Below are positions 46,228 through 57,484 of a stretch of DNA of 64,000 bases, piece after piece. The first letter of the stretch is position 1; each line of letters begins with the position of its first letter. The stretch spans positions 205,808 through 269,807 of the forward strand of contig KQ965779.1 of assembly GCA_001574975.1 (NCBI GenBank). Direction: 5' to 3'. Below the pieces are notes generated by a model. It made no database searches and was not told the DNA's origin. It saw only the letters and a program-made list of their open reading frames with translations. A program made the position numbers and the translations under genes. This DNA comes from Gonapodya prolifera JEL478. Its lineage: Eukaryota > Monoblepharomycota > Monoblepharidomycetes > Monoblepharidales > Gonapodyaceae.

Positions 46228-47431
46228 TCACGGTTCCCTCACCACGACGCTAAACTCCGCCACCAACGGAATATGATCGCTCGGCGCATTCCTGCTTGGC
46301 ATCCCGGCGATCTCGGTCGGCTTCGGGGGCTCGACGAACGCAACGGCACGCACCTCGACCCTGCGCCTGCGCTTCAAGCAGCACTGCTTGAACCCCCCGA
46401 CGAGCAAATAGTCCACGGCACCCACACCTTCACCGTGTCGCGTCGTGACGTACTCCCTGGGTCGATCGTGGTGCGCTTAGTAGGCGCAGCGGAGGTGGAA
46501 CGGGTGCGTTAGGGTGCTTTTGGGTTCGCTTTCTATGGGGGCCGGCGAGGATGCGCGAAGCGGGTTTGCCCCCATTTGCCACGCGGGCTCCTCTTGAGAT
46601 GGCACGGGGCGACCGCCCGTCCACACGGGGCCTCGGATTTGGCCCGACATGGTGGCCTCGTTCCCGCCCGACACGTCGACAAAGCCGTTCTTGACGAACC
46701 TGTGGACAACAAGCGAGTCGGGTTCGGCGTTGAAGTCGCCCGCTATGAGGAAGGGGACGTCGAGGAGGTCGGTCTGAGGAGGAGGAGCCGAGACGGGTCC
46801 GGTGGAGATGGGCGGCGTTGTCTGCGAGCCATTTGAATTGGGCTAGTTTGATGAAGGAGCGTTTTTGTTGAAGAGGAGGTGGGTGGTTGCGAGACACATG
46901 TGGATGGAAGGGTCTGATGCACGGTGTTGATGAAGTTTTGGGTGAGTGAAAGGGGCAATGTCACGCGCGATCGTGCTCACCTTCTCTCGATTGCACTAGC
47001 ACTATGAGCCAACATTGTGCCGATCCAAACAAGTGTTTTGCTGGTGTCTGACCTTGAGCGATGCGACAACTTTGAACCTGGCAATGTCAACCGGACAATC
47101 AAAGGGCGCTTTGTCAACACTTCACCAATAAAAACTTACTTGCTCTCCCGCACAGAAACAGCGAATCCATCGTCGCGAGAATCCCCATTACACTGAACAT
47201 AATATCGTATCCTCGCCGGTACAGCACGGGTTCGAAGTCGTTCCACCAGTGCTTTTCGTCCAGTTCCTGTAACGTAATAATTTCCGGATAATAAATTTTG
47301 AGCTGGTCCAGCAGAGCATCACACCGTGAATCCCATTTGAACATCCACCGCTCTTGAATGTGGCTGTACAGCTGGTGCCGGCCGGCACCTCTCCAGGAGC
47401 GTCTGGGACAGAAGGTGTACAATCGGTGCAT
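46228..47431 (-). pseudogene. CCR4/Angel-type exonuclease-endonuclease-phosphatase family gene, disrupted
   Basis: Reverse-strand pieces follow the EEP nuclease family to which CCR4-like deadenylases belong: YSHIQERWMFKWDSRCDALL, IITLQELDEKHWWNDFEPVL (catalytic Glu), CLATTHLLFN, RSFIKLAQFKWLAD, VPFLIAGDFNAEPDSLVVHR (GDFN), GAVDYLLVGG and the end RNAPSDHIPLVAEFSVV (catalytic SDH). Frame changes occur near 47190 (RGYD to SRDDGFAV), near 46870 and near 46810, and a TAA interrupts the frame at 46477-46479. The core catalytic residues survive as codons, but no single reading frame does. Likely a pseudogene beside the mobile element. It may have been displaced by the insertion, as its normal N-terminus is not visible. 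Confidence 0.7.
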
Positions 47432-47854
47432 GAAAATACCTTACGACCACGCGGCACGTCACCGGGACCATCAAGCTTCACCTATCTTCGTCGCAGAGGA
47501 ACGTATTCGTGGCTTGAGGCTTGCCATCGCGCGAAGTCTGCGGTGTTATCGTGTGCCTGTCGCTGTGGCTCTCTTCCTGACCCTTCTCCTGCATGGCCTT
47601 TGGCGACATATTCCTGCGCTTTTCGTTTACTCCCTCCCCGGTCTGAGGCTGCCGGGTGTCGCTCTTCGGTTTCAAACTGTGCCTGTCGCTTAGTTCCTCG
47701 TCCTGAAGCTCCTTCAAACCGCGAAACGACCCCGAGCGTAACCAATCTCGCGCGAAAATCTCTCTTTTTGGGTTGGAGGAAGACGGATTGCTCGGACTAG
47801 GCCGACGAAAGTGAGTTTCTGTCGACTTCTTTTGTACCATTTCATGCCACTGAA

Positions 47855-48441
47855 TTAAAGAGCGTGACTCCGTTTCCTGTCCCAGATTCTTCGGAAAAGG
47901 GATATTTGAATTGTTTTCACGTGTTCGCTTGGCCGGATGGATGCTAATTCTTCGTCGCGGGGGTCCAGTTCGCGTCGGGGCGAGTTCTTTACGAAGGGAG
48001 TTGGTGATCGCCGCGACACCCCGCGCAGCAACAAGGTCCTGTAATGGACTGCTTCGTTTATTTTCATTGCATAACACACAACAGCCTGTGGAACTTTAAA
48101 CTTAGTATATTTGCCAGTGATGTCGCGGTCTAAACTCCCAACGACTTCGTCCAAGGTCAATCCAACACGATGGAATATCCGCAGAAAGTCGTCAGGGCGC
48201 TCTCTCATCACCAACGCCATCCCCTACACAGAGAGATAGATAGGAAATAGCACTGACGTAGTAGCAATTCACGATTACAAGAGAAAGGTCTCACATGCAA
48301 CGCCTTTTCCCGTTCGCTCGATTGGAGCCACATCCTGACGATATCTTCAAAGCTCTTGAGCCCTGTTCGCTCGAGAACTTCATCAAGAGAAGTCGCCGCT
48401 GGCCGCGAAGGGGTCCCCTCTGTGACGCCCGCGGTCGCGAG
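47855..48441 (-). CDS. Unidentified two-exon coding fragment
   Basis: Exon one (about 48441-48295) encodes SLDEVLERTGLKSFEDIVRM, then WLQSSEREKALH. It splices with GTGAGA...TAG in phase to exon two, starting at 48223, which encodes GMALVMRERPDDFLRIFHRV and GLTLDEVVGSLDRDITGKYT, then KFKVPQAVVCYAMKINEAVH. The in-phase junction and regular helical pattern suggest genuine coding sequence. No upstream ATG is found and I recognise no family. A 199-aa hydrophilic ORF (48077-47478) overlaps in another frame and might supply later exons. The fragment may be part of a DUF6589-type element, which often starts with helical domains (weak inference). Confidence 0.35.
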
Positions 48442-48479
48442 GCCTCCAACAACGACGATGGCTCACGAGCAAGACCTCC

Positions 48480-49062
48480 TCCTTCCATAAGCTCGATTAT
48501 ACAAAACCGTTGTACATGGTCGAGCAGCTCAAGTCCCACATTTATTTGGTGGAGGAAAAAATGCCAGTTACCTTCAATGTTCTGGAAGACTTATATCCCA
48601 GAGTTCCTGGGATCTGGGAAGCGAGGTTATGCAACAGCTGCAGTAAACCTGCTGTCTGCTATTGCAACCTTACCACCTGCATATGCCAACAAACTGATTT
48701 GCAACTGATTATAAACCTTTCTGGGGTGGAGGGTGGCAATATCCCAAATGATCTTGTGGTTGAACACTCTATTCAATGGGTAAAGAGTTCAATGAGTACT
48801 CATGGCCAATCAATTGACTAAGAACACTACAATACAACAGCAATTCCTTTGTTTAAGATTGCCAAGTTTGTTAATTGCTTTGAGGAAACCCTTGGGATTC
48901 ACAACTCCTTTAAACAGCATAGAGCAACATCAAGTGCAAAGGAGCATGAGGAAATATTGTGGAGGGCAAATGATTTTGTCTGGCAAGGAACATTTACAGA
49001 TGCACCAAATCAGAAACCCCAATTTGAGTATAAGAATACCAGTATCTGGGAGAGAATATGAT
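48480..49062 (+). pseudogene. DUF6589-type element protein, C-terminal relic
   Basis: Plus-strand fragments resemble the C-terminal part of DUF6589 proteins, which are abundant in mushroom genomes. NLSGVEGGNIPNDLVVEH, then STHGQSID matches their 'NLSG..G.fi..DL..EH....K' segment. In the next frame FKIAKFVNCFEETLGIHNSF and KEHEEILWRANDF follow, as in the family's closing helix. A frame change and several stops separate them. The N-terminal two thirds are missing. It is most likely debris of a mobile or expanded gene family. The assignment rests on remembered family patterns, so confidence is moderate. Confidence 0.45.
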
Positions 49063-50217
49063 GGGGAGGTGGCTTGGTAGAGATGTGGAGTCCCTTCAAA
49101 CAGGCAATCACTTGGCGTATGACAAGGTGTATGAGGAAGACAGCCTCCCACCTGGTATGACAGATCCAATGGGTCAAGACATTATCGAAATGGGAAAAGA
49201 TAATTAATGAAATTGGGCATATGGTATAGATAATAAGAATTAAATTTTAATCACTGTTCTCATCTCCCACGTGAAAGTGCTTTCATGGTTTGTCCTGACC
49301 AATTTGGTGTTGTTCATTCACCCTCTTTGAAGGAACCAGGACTGCAGACCTCTCAGTCAACAGATATGAAGGAGTTACTGTTTTGTGAGAACCTCACAGA
49401 GGTTGAATTTAAGTTGCTGGGGTATGGGTCCAAAGTAGTCAAGGTGCTTTAGGTTGATGAGTTTCAGGAGTAGAAACTGACAGAGTATCCTTTATGAGAC
49501 AAGGGCACCCAGGTTTTGAACTGGTAGAATGTGCTCAATGATTGTCAGTACATCTTCCACAAATGGTACATCACTGCATCCAGTTTTTTGCTCTGCAAAA
49601 GCATTCAAAGTGTCCAGATTTTGTAAGTTTGGCCACCACCAGGACCTGCAATTGCTTTAATAAGAATTTCAGGAAAGAGAGAATGTTGTGTTGTGGAGGG
49701 CGTTGGGCAAGCGTAAACTGTGTGAGGCCGAGGGCACGCAGAGGGCACTCAGGAGACAAGTACGAGAAAGAGAGTCGAGACAGAGACGACAGACACAAGA
49801 GGTCATGCCAAGTGACCAGGGAGACGAGCGAGACAAGGGGAACATGATGAGCGAGACAAGTTTTGAGGATTGAAGTCAGAACTTAATTTGTAGCAGTTTA
49901 CATTCGTTTATAAATCACAAGATTCTAGTTTACGCTTTTCTTTGCGAGGGTGAAGTCCAAACGCTGGGTGAAGTCTGAATGCTTCCGGTGTTGATGATGA
50001 GTGGTGCCGAAGGAGGTTGGCCACAGCATCTTGCGACGGGGCTCGCCCAAGCCCCTCGGAGTGTTGCTCCAAATTGTTCGTCCCTTGCAAGAGTCCGAAA
50101 CTTTGTCTCCCGTAATTACAGAAGTTCCAAGGTAAGCTCTTCCTTCTTCTCTTGAGCAAATGGCTTACTCTGTCTCCATAAATTAGCATCCTGTTCCAGT
50201 GGAAGCAATGTTGTGCA
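49063..50217. other. Intergenic, decayed DNA
   Basis: Only short broken ORFs are present. A purine-rich stretch at 49720-49860 encodes an Arg/Glu/Gln-rich peptide of no known type. The 3' end of the RecQ-like relic may extend into 49900-50217. Confidence 0.35.
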
Positions 50218-52058
50218 TCAGGTGAACTGAACGTGTTGCTGTGATTCAACACGGACGACATCACTCTCAGTCATCTCCACATTTTCAAAACCATACTCCT
50301 GCTCTGCAGCAAACCTGCCTTGCCCATCAGAGCCAGTGTCATTCCCCAAACCAATCACTTCCTTGATTTGCTTGCAAATATCACAGCAAATCTGGCCAGG
50401 TAGAGCCAACATTAAGCCAGTGCCAGAATGACCAAACGCCTGGGCTATCCACACTCTGGGACAGGTGGTTGTGTTTTTTGCATACTCCAGAATACTGAAT
50501 GCATTTCCGTCCACTCAATGGTTTTAAACGCATCACGCATTGCCCACACCAATTCAATCAGTGTCATGTGAGAAGAATCACAGCCACCCTGACCAATCTC
50601 ATGTAAGTAGTCCTCCAGGCTACCACTGAGACCGAAGTGTGCAATATATACAATGTTTGACCGATTTGCTCCCTGTAACAAAACAATCAATATTAATAAA
50701 AATGCCAGTCAAACAGTAAATTTGAATTACCATGGCAAGCGCAGATGTTGCAATTATTATTAACGGCATTCCCTCGTTGTGCCACATTTGTTTGTGTGAG
50801 CTTTTCCCGCTTCGCTGGCGTCATTCTGCCGTGGTACGTTCGAACTAAATGATGAATGAACTCATCCAGTTCAGACCACAGTCGAAGTAATATCCTCGCA
50901 GTATTACGAATTTGCGGCGTGAAGATCACGGCAGAGAGTTCTGTCTATTGTGCAATGCAGTTCAGAAGAATTTGAATCGCACGATTTAGAGCAGCATCCT
51001 ACCCAGTGTAGCACAAAGTTGAGTGTCAGCGTAAACTCTATTTGTATCAGCGTGACGTACAAACCTCCCTGTTATTTTTCTTGTCTCTCATGTTAACGTG
51101 ATAAGTGAAGTTGGAGCGATGAGGATCCGCTTCTACCTCCCTGAAAGACGTCGTCAACGTGAGTGCATCCAAAATGCACTTTCGCACAGCTACGGTTGCA
51201 GTCCCTGTGAGTGCAACAACACAAATACGTGCTGCAATATCACTAACAAGATTGAGGACGTTTCGTGCACTAGCAAGATCAGCGAATGCAGAACGGAAGT
51301 CTTTCCTTTTTAAAATGATTTCGAAGTGTTTGGTGGAGTGCAAAAAATGTTTCAAAAGGTAAAGAACACCCCTGTCATAATACAATGTGCCTCGTCAATC
51401 ACAAGGGTAGTAACAATATTTGCAAGCGCGTCTTCCAATAACCTTCTCCTAACGTGACCAACAAAAACATCAGGGGACATGATTACTGGTGGAATGTTGT
51501 ACTACATAGAATTAAAGTGTAGCGAATTGGAAGGACGCTCACCCCATTGAAATTCTCCTCGAAACACCTTTTCAATCTGTGACACATCCGTTTGAGCGTT
51601 CCCAAGGAAAGTTGCTTTAAGTCCCAGCGCCTGGAAATCATGAACCTGACGTAGAAACACGCGAAATGAACGCAATGACACAAATTCGGTCGGGGATCAA
51701 AGAAAGTTCTCTCACGAAGAGTTGCATAATAATAATGAGGGGAACCATGACGAGTGTGACCCCGCCACGGACCATACCAATTGCCTGAATTATTGCCGTC
51801 TTTCCCCCTCCTGTGGGTATCCAGACTCCAACATCGGAATCGCGAGCGGCCGCCAGAATGCCAACCAATTGGTTGGGCGGAATCGCGGGAGCCCAATCTT
51901 GGGCGCCACACGCTCATCCAAGAACTTTTTGGCCGCATTGTCATCGTCGGGTAGGGATACGGGCGGAAATCGCCCAGACAGTGGTTTCGTCGGGCAATTG
52001 CGGCGATGTGACATTCTGGTACCGTTCTATCCCAAGTGATTGTATTGCCGCGATTCAA
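50218..52058 (-). pseudogene. RecQ-type DNA helicase, decayed
   Basis: Reverse-strand pieces give the helicase motifs in order. LPRFRPTNWL is followed by VWIPTGGGKTAIIQAIGMVR (motif I). VIMSPDVFVGHVRRRLLED and LVIDEAHCIM (DEAH box) come next, then VVALTGTATVAVRKCILDAL (motif III). YHGRMTPAKREKL is followed by IIIATSALAM, spliced across a good intron to GANRSNIVYIAHFGLSGSLE. Motif VI, normally GRGGRD, reads GQGGCD here. Frame changes occur between motifs I and II and before IIIATS. Such RecQ copies are commonly element-linked or subtelomeric in fungi. The tail contains a Cys pair (CCDIC) as in RecQ C-terminal regions. The helicase is inactive as written. Confidence 0.78.
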
Positions 52059-53113
52059 AGTCGAGAGACGTAGAATATACGCAGAGTAAAATCAAAGAAG
52101 CGTCGATGATACGCTAATGACGGGTACATCATGAGAATCATTGCGAGGTATGGACGAAGTCGGTGCGAACTGGACACATCCACTCACCCCTTCAGCGGTC
52201 CGGCGATCCGATAGATACAAAATGCTTCTCTGAAAATCCGGAAGCTTCGCCCGCAATTATTCTTTAATCGAAGGAAATCATCGAATTTGTGAACTGTGGC
52301 GCAGAGGGCAAAGGAAAGTGACGGAGGGGTCGTCTCTCCAGCCCAAAACTAACTGTAAACATCTTCGTGCTGCATAAATAAAATATGCTGCTTGCTTCTT
52401 ATAGAAATTACACACACGAGTTCACCAAGCACGGTCACATGCAACGTAAAGCAGTCCTCCACGGAGTGAGAGTACATTGGAGGCGACACGTAGGAGCGAA
52501 CGTGCGATGACATAAATGTACCCGACCTACAAGAAAAAATCATATTTGAAGCGTGATATTAGAAACAGAAGGGTTTCGTTCATTTCGGGAGATCGGCCTG
52601 AGAAGGTTACATATCGAAACAGAGCGGCCCCCGGGACGGACACACGCTAAGGTCTCCTATGTAGACTCCAGAATCACTCAAGGGCGTCAGTTGCACGTGT
52701 CACGTGTGCCAAGAATGCCGAGATGGAAAAGATCGCGTCTGTTCGTCGGAGCATGAAATTCCGAGTCGGACCTCAAAAAACAAAACACCGAAGTAGATCT
52801 GTTCCGCTCCGTTCACTGTTCAGGAACAGGTGCACTCAAAACAATTCATCTACTGTCTATTTGACCAGTTCTCGTTCCAACTCGACCGTGTAAATCTTGT
52901 CTCATTCCTGAATAAAACAAGTAATACAACCCCCAGATCAAAGCATACAGACCGTCATGTTGCTTCGTTCGAAAACCGACAAAGACCAACCTTGTTCGGG
53001 CGCGTGAAGATCAAATATTTCTCCGAAGTTAAGTTTTACACTAGCCAAGTTCATGAATCAACATTTTCAAATGACAGTCGTTCAAATTATCAAGTACACA
53101 AGGATCAATGCTG
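52059..53113. other. Intergenic, no gene seen
   Basis: About 1 kb with only short ORFs and no motif that I can place. It separates the element-rich stretch from the ribosome-biogenesis genes. Confidence 0.4.
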
Positions 53114-54516
53114 CTATCTCTTTCCAGGAGCCCGTCTGAATTTCGCCCTAGCGTCCTTCCCCGGTCTCTTCGATCCACCGGAAGGTTTCCCACGATTTTT
53201 ACCTTTGCTCCCATCGAACCCTTCTTTCATCTTCCGAACATTGAAAGTGCCCGGTTTCCCCTTGACAGATTTCTTTGGTGAACGAGACTTATTGGCCCTA
53301 TTCTTGCCACCGTCGTCTTCACCAAACCCGCCAGCACCCTTCTTTTGCTTGTCGAACCGTCCAGATCCATGCTTCGGTCCACCCGTTTTGCCCGTATACT
53401 TGGCGTGTTTACTCAGCGCACGCTTCGAGTGAGCCACCGAGGGCCCTCGCGGTGTTTGAGCGCCTCCTTCTCCACGCGTCTTCTTCCTCGCCGGGCCAGA
53501 CTCATCGTCCATATCCGCATCGGCTGTGACACCAAAGTCATCGCCACCACCACCAAAACTTTCTTCCTCCACCCCGCCGCCTCGTTTCCGTTTAAGCTGC
53601 TTCAGCTTCTCAACATCCCGCGCCTTGGCCTCCCTCTTCTCCTGCTCCCTTTGCTGCTGGACCTTCTTGCCCAGCCTCTTCTGCTCTCTCTGCTTCTTGG
53701 CCTCCTCGCTCTTCTTTATATTGGTCGTCTCCTCCGCAATCCGCTGCTTCACTTTAAGCATGTGCGCGTCGGCCTTGACCATTTCGGCAAAGTAGTCCGC
53801 GGGACGGGTCGTTGGGACTCCGAGCTGGCGAAGGTGGTCCAGACCGGTCACGGCGGTGTGCAGGGCTTGGTCGTAGAAGGCAAGTTCGCGACGTAAATCG
53901 TCAGAGGCGGCTTCAGGGGCGAGGTCCAGGGGGGTGGGATGGGTGAGGGCGAGGGTTTCAATGAAGGGTATTGTGGGTGGAAGGCGGATGGACGCGAAGC
54001 GAGCGGTAAGAGCAGCCTGAGAAGGAATAGCAACAGCCATTAATTCAAGAGTGTTCTCGTGATTCAAAAACAGAACGCCGTCGATCGGAGCGACTTGCAT
54101 TCAAGAATCTCACACACTTCGCCGTTTGTAGAGGCTCTGACCCACCGCATCCGACGCAGAGCACAAGCACTTACCGTATTGTTTATTGGTACCCTACGTG
54201 GCGCTCTCTGGCTCGTCCCTTCGTCCTCACCGAGTCCATTCTCCGCTTCCTCCACTGCAACCTGCGCCATAGCCCTTCTCTCGTCCTCCAGCTCCCTGGC
54301 GAGTCTCGCCTCTTCCTTCTGTTGAAGTGTCTCGGCCTCATCCTCCACGTCGTCCCGCCCGGACTTCACTTTACTCTTCTTCTTTCCTGATCCACCCTTG
54401 AGCGCGGGAGCGGCATCCTGGGCCGCAATGAAGGCCTCAATGTCCGCGAACCCTGCGTCTCCGTCTACGTCGGCATCGTCCTTGGCGCGCGATTTGGTGC
54501 CTTTCTTTTTACCCAT
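53114..54516 (-). CDS. EBP2: rRNA-processing protein EBP2
   Basis: Ebp2 (EBNA1BP2) is a nucleolar factor needed for 27S pre-rRNA processing and 60S subunit assembly. Exon 1 (54516-54175) starts MGKKKGTKSRAKDDADVDGD and is acidic and basic by turns. Exon 2 (54055-53114) holds the conserved core DDLRRELAFYDQALHTAVTG, VPTTRPADYFAEMVKADAHM and KVKQRIAEETTNIKKSEEAK, then REQKRLGKKVQQQREQEK and a Lys/Gly/Arg-rich tail ending PGKDARAKFRRAPGKR. The sum is 427 aa, the usual size. The acceptor at 54056-54057 keeps frame; the alternative at 54094-54095 does not. The upstream in-frame ATG at 54540 would add eight residues without family support. It is divergent from SPB4. Confidence 0.92.
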
Positions 54517-54600
54517 AATGTGTTGGGTTGGAGGTTTCAAGTTTCTCTTTTCAGCACAGACCTCCAGCTCTCAAACCTCTCATACTTCGTTTCCCAACCC
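54517..54600. promoter_or_regulatory. 84-bp bidirectional promoter of EBP2 and SPB4
   Basis: Only 84 bp separate the two divergent start codons. Both products act in large ribosomal-subunit assembly, so a shared regulatory region giving co-expression is likely (inference). The stretch contains a TTGGGTTGGAG stretch near the EBP2 side and A/C-rich DNA near the SPB4 side; I cannot name a binding factor. Confidence 0.6.
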
Positions 54601-57049
54601 ATGAAGAGACCACGGGAAGAGACCAACGGCAAGAAAAGTGCGCATCATGGGCCTGATTCCAAAAGAGCGCGAGTGGCAGATGCCGGAAAGTGGACAGAGT
54701 TCAAGGACCCGTTTGGACTGTCCCAACCTGTGTAAGTCCAACGAATCATCGGCTTCTACGAACGACGAGTAGTAGCAGTCATTATCGCCCAGATTGGAGA
54801 CCCTCGCCTTGCTCGGCTTCACTCAAATGACCCCAGTTCAAGCTGCAACCATCCCACTCTTTCTCAAACGGAAGGACGTCATAGTGGAGGTGAAGATAAG
54901 AAATCCAAACTTAACGCGGCTTGGACGTTTCACTAGCGTGCTGTGATAGGCCGTCACGGGGTCAGGGAAGACGCTCGCTTTCGTGGTCCCAATTCTTGAG
55001 ATGTTGTTGAGGAAAGAGGAACCACTCTCTAGGAACGAAGTGGGCGCCATTATTATATCTCCTACTAGGTGAGTTCAGTGGACAAGTACACACCGAGCAG
55101 TGAGGGTTCGGCTCCGCCATAATCATGAAACACAAGGATGGAACAGCTCTCCCCCGAATAATTACCTCAGTCTAATCCGAAATCTTATGGAATCGTCTTC
55201 TTCTCAGAGAACTCGCCTCGCAAACATTCACAGTCCTCACGCCTTTTCTCCGCCACCTCGAGTCCCACGAGAGTCTCCCCAAACTCACGTCGTTCCTTCT
55301 CACCGGTGGGCATCGCCCTGTGGACCAAGACTTGGCATTACTGCGAGAGGAAGGCGCCAACATCATCGTTGCCACTCCGGGGAGATTGGACGACATTTTG
55401 GAGAGGAATGGGAAGAACGGAATTCTTAAACTTGGGGAGCTCGAAGTATTCGTGATGGATGAAGCCGACAGGTGAATAAGTTCTTATGTCGCGTTACCCG
55501 TGAGATATACCATCACAACCGACACAATCACAAGGCTTCTTTCGTTGGGGTTCTCGTCTACCCTGACCAAAATCCTAACTCGGCTCCCCAAGCAACGCCG
55601 AACGGGTCTCTTTTCTGCCACCGTCACAGACGCGCTCACGGAGCTCTCGCGAACAGGTTTACGCAACCCGGCTCGGGTTGTGGTCAAAGTTGCGGATGCC
55701 CAAGGAGAGCGCAAAACGCCAGCAGAACTCGACGTCATGTGGGTCAGGGCGGAACACGCCGATAGAATGGCAGCGGTTGTGAGATGGCTCACCGAAGGGT
55801 GCGTGTCGGAATCGGAAGAGCAAGGGCAAGACGGAATCACGGATGAAACCACTGTGTTTGCTCCTCGAACGCCGCCGCCACCTCAAAAATCAATTCTATA
55901 CCTCTCGACATGTGCCCACGTGGACTTCCTTCGGCATATACTCCCTAAAGTACCACAACTTTCGGGTTTCTCCCTCCACTTTCTTCACGGTCGAATGCCG
56001 CATTCAGGCCGCGGCCGAACTCTCTCACAATTTACCGTCGCGCCTGCTCCAGCGCTCCTTGTGGCCACCGACCTCGCCGCCCGTGGTCTCGATATTCCTT
56101 CCGTTGATGCTGTTGCTCAACTCGATCCGCCGATGGATCCCGCGCAGTTCGCTCATCGGTGTGGGAGAGCGGGCAGACAGGGCCGACAGGGGAGGGCTGC
56201 GGTGTTTCTTGCAGAGGCAGAAGACGCATACTCAGAATTCCTCGGTGTGCGCAAGGTTCCCGTGCGGCGGGTTTGTTTCCGGCCGAGCTCGTTCGAGAAA
56301 CTTCGTGATGAGCTTGGAGGCATTTTTGTAAAGGTGGCCACGACGGACCGTGCTATTCACGAGGCGGGGCAAAGAGCGTTCGTGGCTTGGTGCCGAGCTT
56401 ATTCGGAACACCAGTTGAGCTATATCTTCCGGCTGAAGGACGTCGAAGTTGTGGACATGGCTAAAGCTTGGGGATTGCAGAAGGTGAGCAGATAATGAAG
56501 TCGTTATTTTGCCACATTGCTTATGGTCTCTCACAGTTCCCCAAAATGTCTGGCCTTTCAATGAAATCGAGCGCATCTTTCGAACCACCTTTCAGTAATC
56601 TCCATCTGTCATCACTCGCTTACAGTGATCCTGTTCGAGAGAAGGCTCGCCAAAAGAAGCTCGAAGAAAGGACAAAAGCTGCAGAAGCCTCTGCAAGTGC
56701 GGTCTCATCGTCAAATGGTGCCGGTAAACCCTCCACCAATGCTCACCCCAAACCTGGCGGGGCATGGTCTCTCCAGAAGGAGCGGAAGGAGCGAAGGAAG
56801 GAAAGGCGAGAGAAGAAGGACAGAAAACGAGAAGCCATTGCAAAGGCACGAGCCAATGGAGGTGACGGCAAGACCAACAGACGTGCTACCTCAGAATCGA
56901 AGGCTGATGTATCTAGCAGTGATGAGAACGAGTGGGAGGAGCTACAAAGAGAGGAGCGGGAGGCGAAGAAGGCTCGGCGTGGGAAGAAGGAAAAACTCGT
57001 CACTGCAGAAAGTGATGAAAGTGATAGTTCCAGCGGTGAGCTATCTTAA
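54601..57049 (+). CDS. SPB4: DEAD-box ATP-dependent RNA helicase SPB4
   Basis: Spb4 (DDX55) remodels 27S pre-rRNA in late nucleolar 60S particles. Six exons (54601-54731, 54793-54889, 54950-55068, 55208-55471, 55535-56483, 56537-57049) sum to 2073 nt, 690 aa. Helicase motifs in order are the Q motif [113 protein letters not shown] and [11 protein letters not shown]. The Spb4-type C-terminal block [20 protein letters not shown] then [15 protein letters not shown] follows, with a Lys/Glu-rich tail ending SDSSSGELS. The tail is longer than in yeast (606 aa). Every motif is intact. It shares its promoter region with EBP2. Confidence 0.94.
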
Positions 57050-57484
57050 ATAATTCAGTCGAACATCAAAGATTCCTTATTGCTTGATAATTCATTACGT
57101 CAACGTAATTCTCAAAAGAGTTTTCGGTGAGCGGCCGAGTTGGCGGGCGACTGAACGGAGTGGTACGGTCAAAATACAACCTTCTAGCTGTCCTTCTGCC
57201 GGGCCAGCGGAACAAAGAACCGAGCGACGAACGAAGAAAACCAAGGTTGGACCACAGTCCAAAGCTGCTTTTCCTGAGAGGAGCCAATTTGTTTGATGTC
57301 CGAACTGCACCCTGTTGATCAGACGCTCATACATTTGCCGCTCCCACTTCAACCCGATGTAAACAACAAGAGAACCTTGGTGTAGCATCCGAAAGCTCAT
57401 CAGATGACAAGAAGGGCCCAGTCGGAGAAGATGAGGATCGTGAGGAGATGGAGAAAACTGACACTCACGTCGAAGGGAGTATAA
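57050..57484. other. Intergenic, 3' side of SPB4
   Basis: No gene seen; short ORFs on both strands lack motifs. The final 100 bp form the former promoter of the decayed transporter that follows. Confidence 0.4.

Noticed and set aside
47478-48077. 199-aa reverse-strand hydrophilic ORF as an independent gene
   Set aside because: It has low complexity and no motif, and overlaps an in-phase exon pair in another frame; kept only as a possible downstream exon.
56591-56626. Possible 36-nt intron in SPB4 (gtaatc...tacag)
   Set aside because: It is shorter than any other intron here, splicing it would shift the frame, and the sequence reads through in frame.
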